This document shows positions 59,801-64,000 of a DNA stretch of 64,000 nt, piece after piece (within the stretch, counting starts at the first letter, position 1; every line of letters starts with the position of its first letter). The DNA comes from Panopea generosa (taxonomy: Eukaryota; Mollusca; Bivalvia; Adapedonta; Hiatellidae), in assembly GCA_029582155.1 (NCBI GenBank), contig CM055897.1, forward strand, positions 19,810,857-19,874,856, read 5' to 3'. The notes beneath the pieces were generated by a model. That model was not told where the DNA came from. It worked only from the letters and a program-made list of their open reading frames with translations, and made no database searches. The translations under genes were made by a program, and so were the position numbers.

Positions 59801-60120
59801 GACGAAGATTTTCCCGCCCTATCAACGCACCTAATGTCTTGTCAGCAACATTACGGGATGGCCTAGTTTGGCTTCCCTTCTTCTCGCCAAAAGCATTTCC
59901 ACAATTCTGTTATATTGCGTTAACCATCTGGCCCGGTGTAGATTATCATTTCTACCGCCTTGACTCTAATAAACTCTGGTCCCATAAACCTGGGAGAACG
60001 CCGGCTAAAAACAGGGACAACAGCGGTAACCTTATAACGGACCCCAGAACTGCGGACCGAGGAAACTACGTCGTGTTTGCTGGCTATCTAGGAAACAACC
60101 CAGAAGTTAGAGTCCTTTAA
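50807..60120 (+). CDS. Secreted two-block protein with NNCYNYA and DYH..WSHKPG motifs, 5 exons
   Basis: Exons: 50807-50870, 53139-53265, 56199-56382, 56682-56865, 59789-60120. Phases 1,2,0,1 join without a break into 891 nt, 296 aa. A signal peptide (1-17) is followed by an N-terminal block with NVFSGRSNPSW (31-41) and LGYDGF (69-74), then a C-terminal block with RNNCYNYA (168-175), FAQPGRASG (183-191), LTIWPGVDYHFYR (231-243), WSHKPG (250-255) and DNSG.LITDPRTADRG.Y (263-280). I associate these strings with conserved uncharacterised bacterial proteins; that is recall, not a search. C171 with H240 or H252 could form a Cys/His centre of a papain-like (NlpC/P60-type) hydrolase, by inference only. 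Secreted. An aataaa at 60678 may be the polyA signal. Confidence 0.85.
51153..51382 (+). mobile_element. MITE family T copy 1
   Basis: It begins ttaaccctttactccataga and ends ttaagtaaagggttaac, which are inverted repeats. Inside are tacgcgttttcacgcaccaa, gaaaacagcgcaggaagagt and two copies of aggtgtccaaaggtgtctac. The reverse-oriented partner is at 54563-54845, so the pair brackets exon 2 of the two-block gene. Confidence 0.85.
51383..53138. other. Intron 1 of the two-block gene, rest
   Basis: AT-rich, with a small duplication of attatataacaaatataaca (about 51436-51495). No other feature with support. Confidence 0.4.
53139..53265 (+). CDS. Two-block protein exon 2: VFSGR.NPSW block
   Basis: 127 nt, acceptor ttttccag, donor gtaact, phase 1 in and 2 out. 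It encodes GDMQYSIRMNVFSGRSNPSW, TVDKRHPLYTVLAW and RINRARPT. It is too short to stand out as a long open frame. It was found because exon 1 (phase 1) and exon 3 (needs phase 2) cannot join directly; of the nearby acceptors, only this one fits. Confidence 0.83.
53405..53640 (-). mobile_element. SINE family L, inverted
   Basis: On the minus strand: ccctccgtggccgagtggtc, taaggtgctgtcttaatacc and a B box (gatggttcaagattcgttgc). The tail reads to the left end (about 53420). It is head to head with the next SINE, 25-30 bases apart. Confidence 0.85.
53664..53893 (+). mobile_element. SINE family L, best-preserved copy
   Basis: tatcctccgtggccgagtgg, tctaaggcgccgtctcaaga, then ggtcgtaggttcaagtcccg form a class-II-tRNA-like head with A and B boxes. 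The body has cttgcggaaggacggtggtt, ctactcagtctgagg and cctccaccggtataactgga. An A-rich end (attaaaaaaacatacaaaaa) closes it. Confidence 0.9.
54191..54401 (-). mobile_element. SINE family G, full copy with target duplication
   Basis: The minus strand reads gcggggcggtagtgtaatgg, atagagtgtttgaccgctca and gaggtcgcgggttcgatccc (tRNA-like), then cactcagtactggttttacc. Flanks cagggctgtggtagt (54176-54190) and cagggttgtggtagt (54402-54416) form a 15-base target-site duplication with one mismatch. Confidence 0.9.
54563..54845 (-). mobile_element. MITE family T copy 2
   Basis: cttaacccttaacttcatat at the left and gtatctatggagtaaaggat at the right are the termini. Inside is a 24-base tandem repeat (tagaaggctttggacacctc, four to five units) and gcaggaagtgtgacgagcaa, reverse complement of copy 1. 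It lies in intron 2 of the two-block gene. Confidence 0.85.
54846..55693. other. Intron 2 of the two-block gene, plain part
   Basis: No exon or repeat recognised apart from A/T runs. Confidence 0.4.
55694..56042 (+). mobile_element. MITE family M interrupted by a SINE
   Basis: Outer ends attacatggttagtagctta and tagctacgaaaccatgtaat are inverted repeats. Next inward, tagaatgtcagctgtatttt (55924 on) pairs with agtacagctgacattcttag. The SINE at 55718-55924 separates the left outer end from the rest. A single end also occurs at 41822. Confidence 0.82.
55718..55924 (-). mobile_element. SINE family R copy, nested in a MITE
   Basis: The plus-strand text tacttcgattgtgaaacaag, ctgggtagaaccagtactaa, ggcggaggatcgaacccacg and accactggactacgcgcg reads on the minus strand as a tRNA-like head plus body. 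It matches 56886-57046 plus 58071-58090. Confidence 0.85.
56199..56382 (+). CDS. Two-block protein exon 3
   Basis: 184 nt, acceptor tatttcag, donor gtatga, phase 2 in and 0 out. It encodes QSGNLGYDGFSIEIRNLFGE through KTIGAGTNPSLEMLL and VRRHVIRSIRGR. LGYDGF fits the family's first block as I remember it. Confidence 0.87.
56682..56865 (+). CDS. Two-block protein exon 4: NNCYNYA block
   Basis: 184 nt, acceptor cattacag, donor gtatga, phase 0 in and 1 out. It encodes SVYPSTKIYQMRRPFRRPIP, FCKHPRFDPENWNVPPVIF and RNNCYNYATQRQTGTFAQP. C171 in NNCYNYA is the candidate nucleophile. The strong basic stretch (MRRPFRRP) lies just before the block. Confidence 0.9.
57049..58068 (+). mobile_element. Tc1/mariner element, internally deleted
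   Basis: The termini are cgaggggttatccagaagtt followed by cgtggacaaat, and the inverted partner atttgtccacgaacttctgg, ataatccctcg; about 31 bases with one mismatch, flanked by TA (57047-57048, 58069-58070). The interior plus strand (57451-57744) keeps WHKWYSEEQETIMDD, LCGRPVSKSHQRLN and KDRRNTIHELCRKLSIGYGT, the N-terminal helix-turn-helix region of a mariner transposase, then a stop. The catalytic part is not recognisable, so it is non-autonomous. Confidence 0.88.
57451..57744 (+). pseudogene. Mariner transposase N-terminal fragment
   Basis: The last 50 or so residues carry the GRP linker and an HTH-like DRRNTIHELCRKLSIGYGTV HMII, typical of the second DNA-binding motif of mariner transposases, ending at a stop. 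The D,D34D catalytic core is absent. The gene is a remnant. Confidence 0.75.
58283..58437 (-). mobile_element. SINE family G, nested in SINE L
   Basis: gtttatactaatttacttta, gctcgactacg, aaccagaactgattgttgtt, gggatctaacccataacttt and gagcgaccaacaccctatcg match 54191-54401. The middle is shortened by about 50 bases. Flanking aagtt looks like the target duplication. Confidence 0.82.
58455..59095. repeat. 18-bp minisatellite (gacgatggttctactatg), about 35 units
   Basis: The unit gacgatggttctactatg alternates with variants having cc for ct, aac for gac and aat for act. The unit is a copy of the SINE L segment ggacggtggttctactc with a few changes. As 18 is a multiple of 3, all frames stay open and give artefact proteins (DDGSTM, SIVEPS, GRWFHY repeats). 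Confidence 0.97.
59255..59325 (+). mobile_element. tRNA-like SINE head
   Basis: gtagctgtggtctagaaata, aagcgtccgcctcaaatacg and gaaggtcgttggttcgatcc contain A- and B-box-like blocks. The stem pairing of a functional tRNA is not evident and an A-run follows, so it is called a SINE 5' part, not a tRNA gene. Confidence 0.6.
59789..60120 (+). CDS. Two-block protein exon 5: DYH/WSHKPG block and stop
   Basis: 332 nt, acceptor gcttgcag, phase 1 in, TAA at 60118-60120. It encodes GRASGRRFSRPINAPNVL, LRDGLVWLPFF, CYIALTIWPGVDYHFYRLD, NKLWSHKPGRTPAKNRDNSG and NLITDPRTADRGNYVVFAGY. It is the most conserved-looking exon and holds both candidate His residues (240, 252). Confidence 0.92.
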
Positions 60121-61440
60121 AAAAAAAGTAGATTTTTTTATAATTTTCGTATAACATCCTTGTTTTTGTTGAAAAATGATAAGAAACAAAGTACCAGGAA
60201 TATTTCTTCATTGTAGTTTAATTCATATTTTATGACAAAATATAAAAACACAGCAACTCAGTGTCCAGTTATCTTGAGGCTATAAGGAAAATCATTCATT
60301 CACTGATTTTTATATCTTCAAAAAAGCTGTTTTCACTTTTGGATTACAAACTAATATAGTTTCATTATTATATAATGTAAATCAATTAATGCAACATGAA
60401 ACTATCTGTTCATTTAAGCGTCTGTGTATGAGTGTGTGAGTGTGTGCGTGCCTGCGTATGCGCGTGCGTGATAAGCAACTTATTGCTAAATACTGTTTAC
60501 GGAAAAGATTAATACTATTACTAATTTTTATTCTTACATGACGCCCTCAAACATATAAACATGTACGAAAATACACCAAAGTAATTAGACTTCAGTACAA
60601 ATTATAATATAAACATGTATTACATATACTTATCAATTTTAGGTACAATTACATACACTACAATTTTACTTTAAAACAATAAACTTTAAACTATTAGTGT
60701 TACTTCAAAAATAAGTTCCGAATTAATTGTTATCAACTGCGAGCTTGTGATTTTATCCAACACAAATATAAGGTTTTAAAACGATTTAACAAATTGACAT
60801 ATTTTGTGTTTAAAAGAGGTTTACGTCAATGTGTTTTCATTGTTTATGATCATTAAGTCTCTTGGAAGGCTTGTGTATGGAACCAAATGTTAAAATGAGA
60901 ATAAGTGCTGGGAATGACTTATATTCAGTGCGCATTATGTTTAAGGTTTAAAGTTTACATTTAAAATATATGCTTCTTTCAAAATATACTATTTCGAAAC
61001 AGGTTGATGAAATATTTGATCTAACATTTAAAGCTGGTCCATTTTCTCTGCCGGGACAGAGAGTTATGTGGGAGTGGCTATTATTTACCGTTTCGGGGAC
61101 TCTACTGGCCCCTCGTTGCAATCCAATCCTATTAACTGAATCAAAACACATTTGCATGACTAGATGATGCTTCAGATCTCAAAGTGTATAATGTGTGTTT
61201 TAATTTCACACTCTTTGGGATATAAGTACTTCCCAAAAGTCTTATCCGAAGTCTCACATTAGGATCCAGACACCAAATCTTTTAAAATGTTCTGCACATT
61301 ACCCCGATCGATTTGGTATATGCCATGACCATTCGGATTATTTTAACCGCTGTTTAATTATCTTAACAAATCAATTCAATAGAAAACAGCTTAAAATGAT
61401 AAAATAAGACACCAGAACCGCGTTGTTTCCATAAAATAAC
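60121..61440. other. 3' flank of the two-block gene
   Basis: It probably includes the 3' UTR; an aataaa lies at 60678-60683. A GT/GC-rich simple stretch is at about 60420-60470. Short frames at 60948-61167 on both strands have no domain support. Confidence 0.45.
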
Positions 61441-61900
61441 GACTCACCAGACGGCGATTCAAAATGTCCAGTTGGGGATTCGCTGCGAATCGTCAACTAC
61501 CAACTAACTGCCAGTTCGGGATTCGGATTTTTTTAATAGCTGTTTTATTATTTTAATAAATCAATTCAATAAAAAAACAAGTTTATAATAATAAATAACA
61601 CACCAGTGCCGGATTGGTTCTTCAATATACCGAGTATACTCACCAGACGGTAATTCAAAATGTCCAGTTGGGGATTCGCCGCGAATTGCCAACTACCAAC
61701 CACCTGCCAGTTGGGAATTCAGATTTTATATTAATTTACATACATTTTTTATTGACTATATCTTCATATAAACACGAGTAAAATATGTAAATTAAATAGT
61801 AATTATGATAACAAATCCGAATCCCCAACTGGCAGCTGGTCGGTAGTTGGTTATTCGAATCCCCAACTACCAACTGCGAACTACCTACTAACTTGACACT
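61440..61900. repeat. 196-bp tandem duplication plus inverted third part
   Basis: attcaaaatgtccagttggg, gattcgc, aactaccaac and tgccagtt occur at about 61457 and 61652, about 196 bases apart, with the spacer ttaataaatcaattcaataa also repeated (about 61365 and 61555). At 61815-61895 the same words appear in reverse complement (atccccaactggcagctggt), so it is a compound inverted structure. Confidence 0.85.
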
Positions 61901-61930
61901 CATTAATGTGCAACGCATGTTTTCTTTACC

Positions 61931-62285
61931 TGTTAGTTATGGTACAGTGTTCTAAAAATACATCATTAATTGTCTGCTGAAATGTGTATAAACACAGACC
62001 TTTGTTTATGTGTTTACAATTTACAGTATATGACCTCACAAGCATCTCCTTAGAATTTCAATTTTTTGGCATTTGGGAGTTTAACTTTTTTCAAACTGCA
62101 CAAAGCACACACATTTTGTCAGTTATGGTACAGTGTTCTTAAAATACACCATTACTCGGCTGCTGAAATGCATATAAACACAGACCTATTTGTATGTGTT
62201 TACAACTTGAGAGAGCATGACCTCATATGCTCCTCCCTAGAATTTCAAATTGTTGGCAGTTGGGAGTTTAACTTTTTTTTTCAAA
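61931..62285. repeat. 186-bp tandem duplication
   Basis: gttatggtacagtgttct, ctgctgaaatg, ataaacacagacct, tagaatttcaa and ggcatttgggagtttaactt (second copy ggcagttgggagtttaactt) recur with period about 186. Two copies, roughly 85-90% alike by eye. Confidence 0.88.
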
Positions 62286-62811
62286 CTGCTTATAATATAC
62301 ACTTTTTGAAAAATATCAATAAATGTGTTACAATAATCTAGTAGTTTGCAAAATAATAACAAAAATGTGACTTTTCAATTTTGAAAATAGTTCTCTGGTT
62401 TGAATCATGTATACAGTTATATGAAACCTGTCCCAGAACCATCTGGTTTTTATATCACTAGAACTTTAAAATAGTGATTGAACAGCTCTCAATATAGAAT
62501 GCGTTCTATTGTTCTGAAACTGTTTATATTCCAAATGAATAACACTATTTGAAACAATTGGTCAAACAGCTCAGTCACTATCTGAAATAATGCGCTGGAC
62601 CTATTAGAAGTTCCAACATAAAAAAAGGTTCCAAATACATTTCAATATTTTCAAAAATAAATCAGTTGTTTGTTTGATATTATTTATTTATGATAAGTGT
62701 ATATGTAAATACAAAATTGCTTGATGTAGCTTATAACTTAACTTTACAACTTAATACAATAAAGACACAGTCGCCTTATGCAAGATGTAAATTTATATTC
62801 AAGATGCATAC

Positions 62812-63045
62812 TCAATTAATTGAATGTTTAGCGTCATGCTTATGTCATCAAGGACTAACAGACGATCAGTTAACCTAACACCTATTGCCTGGGATCCTGG
62901 AAGGTTTACCTGTATTCAAGCACATCCATCACCGCAAGTCACTGATAACCTTTCCGCTTGAATCAGCGGTTGGGGACGAATGACGATGAGACGCAGTGTG
63001 CTCATAATCAGACGGGCTACTGACTGAGCTAACTAGGCCCTGCAA
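62812..63045 (-). mobile_element. tRNA-derived SINE, family V, copy 3
   Basis: On the minus strand the head reads gggcctagttagctcagtca, gtagcccgtctgattatgag (clear A-box type), then the body. The tail on the plus strand is attaattgaatgtttagcgt. It shares ggatcctggaaggtttacct and tgaatcagcggttggggacg with copies 1 and 2. Confidence 0.85.
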
Positions 63046-63246
63046 ATGTATACACAATAGCTCTAGTTGACACATTCGTACAACACAGTATATCATCTAG
63101 AACCACGAGGTGTGTTTTATACGGTAACGTGGTCCGTGTCGTTGTTTACATTGACAATATTTAAAACAACGTAAAAGTAAACTTGATAGTCAACACAGAC
63201 AAATCATTTAAATACGTTAATCCTTGTACACGGGTATGATAATCCA

Positions 63247-63567
63247 CTACCTTGGATCGAGTTTGAAATACATGTCCCGATCAGGATGCATGACAGCGTG
63301 AGCCCAGTCGACCACAAATTTAAGGTCGGCCGTTTCGGGAACCTTGGTAAAGTTGAACCGATGCAGCATGAATGCTATGGCAAGTTTGATCTCTAGCCAG
63401 GCCAGATGCTGTCCTATACAGATTCTCGATCCGGCCCCGAATGGAATGTACATGCTGGGGTTTGAACGATCGTGTGAGTCAAGAAACCGGAAAGGCACAA
63501 AGTCTTTAGGTAGTGTCCACTGTTTCTGTGAGCGATGAATTCCCCACGTAAATGCAATAATGTCACT
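63247..63567 (-). CDS. Cytochrome P450, last exon
   Basis: The minus strand from acceptor ttattcag (63567) to TAG (63249-63247) encodes SDIIAFTWGIHRSQKQWTLP, DFVPFRFLDSHD, then YIPFGAGSRICIGQHLAWLE. FGAGSRICIG is the haem-binding signature F..G.R.C.G with the Cys ligand, and IHRSQKQW..P..F.P.RF is the PERF region. C-terminal beta-bulge and tail follow (MHPDRDMYFKLDPR). The rest of the protein would lie to the right, beyond the window. It is a microsomal-type monooxygenase (CYP3/thromboxane-synthase-like feel, not certain). Confidence 0.93.
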   Translation of the reverse strand, partial: SDIIAFTWGIHRSQKQWTLPKDFVPFRFLDSHDRSNPSMYIPFGAGSRICIGQHLAWLEIKLAIAFMLHRFNFTKVPETADLKFVVDWAHAVMHPDRDMYFKLDPR

Positions 63568-64000
63568 CTGAATAATAACAAAATAATAACTTTGTGAAAA
63601 TGGTTAAACAAGAAGATAGGGCAAAATACTAAATCAAATATCAAAATCACGTTCTGAGACATTCGGTCAATTAAAACAACTGCTATTGCCCTTGTGTCAT
63701 TTGTTTGCAATTCCATTAAACCGTTCCATCCTTAATTTTCCCAAAACAGACTCTTTTATCCATTGATTTGAACAAGTTGTAAGTGGTCTGTAAGGGTGTA
63801 ATTTAAAAAAGATAATCTATTTAATAGAAGATCTATATGGGTTAAAATATTACACATACAATGAAATAAACCATTGTTTTTATACAAAAACAAATTTTAC
63901 ACAAAGACCTATGTAGCTTTATGCAAACGATTGAACTGAACGCAACGTATTCCGAAATTAAATTGTATTTACAAAAAACTAATACAGGAAAGTTGTGTAA
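63568..64000. other. P450 intron
   Basis: Upstream (minus-strand) intron of the P450 gene. I see no further P450 exon in this stretch. Confidence 0.55.

Noticed and set aside
60948..61167. Overlapping short frames on both strands
   Set aside because: No recognisable domain and no supporting splice sites; chance frames in the 3' flank.

Overview
The window is AT-rich eukaryotic genomic DNA with spliced genes on both strands, GT-AG introns and many tRNA-derived SINEs, MITEs, mariner remnants and minisatellites. Gene content (Ig-superfamily receptors with tyrosine-bearing tails, a cytochrome P450) and repeat style point to an invertebrate, most likely a bivalve mollusc; the species call is inference. 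There is no bacterial-style operon structure, so most long open frames in the repeat arrays are artefacts.

Layout. (1) 1051-20101, minus: an 11-exon model of a single-pass Ig/FN3 receptor (signal peptide, five Ig-like exons, one FN3 exon, TM exon, three short tail exons with Tyr motifs). Every intron in the model is phase 1. (2) 21860-26653, plus: a small Ig-type gene, divergent from the receptor with about 1.8 kb between the start codons. (3) 27.5-41.9 kb: non-genic block with a foldback, three consecutive minisatellites (36-bp, 20/23-bp and about 23-bp units) and a decayed DNA transposon whose minus strand keeps an XPG/FEN1-like fragment. (4) 42365-48310, plus: a paralogue of gene 2 with the same exon sizes and phases (312, 95 and 133 nt) but a different last exon. 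(5) 50807-60120, plus: a complete five-exon gene for a secreted protein of 296 aa with two conserved blocks (VFSGR.NPSW and NNCYNYA...DYHFYR...WSHKPG). I judge it to be a bacterial-like family, possibly a papain-fold Cys/His hydrolase. It is the most interesting gene here. Its introns are full of nested transposons. (6) 61.4-63.05 kb: tandem duplications and a SINE. (7) 63247-63567, minus: last exon of a cytochrome P450.

How the parts relate. The receptor and the two small Ig proteins look like surface or secreted recognition molecules. The two small proteins share a compact architecture: signal peptide, one Ig-V-like domain, then a two-exon Cys-rich module. Gene 5 may be a secreted effector, but a link to the Ig genes is not shown. 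The repeats record a clear order of insertion (mariner in SINE, SINE in SINE, SINE in MITE) and one case where an 18-bp minisatellite grew out of a short SINE segment. Exon models were built by hand from splice sites, phase and domain logic; no alignment was run.
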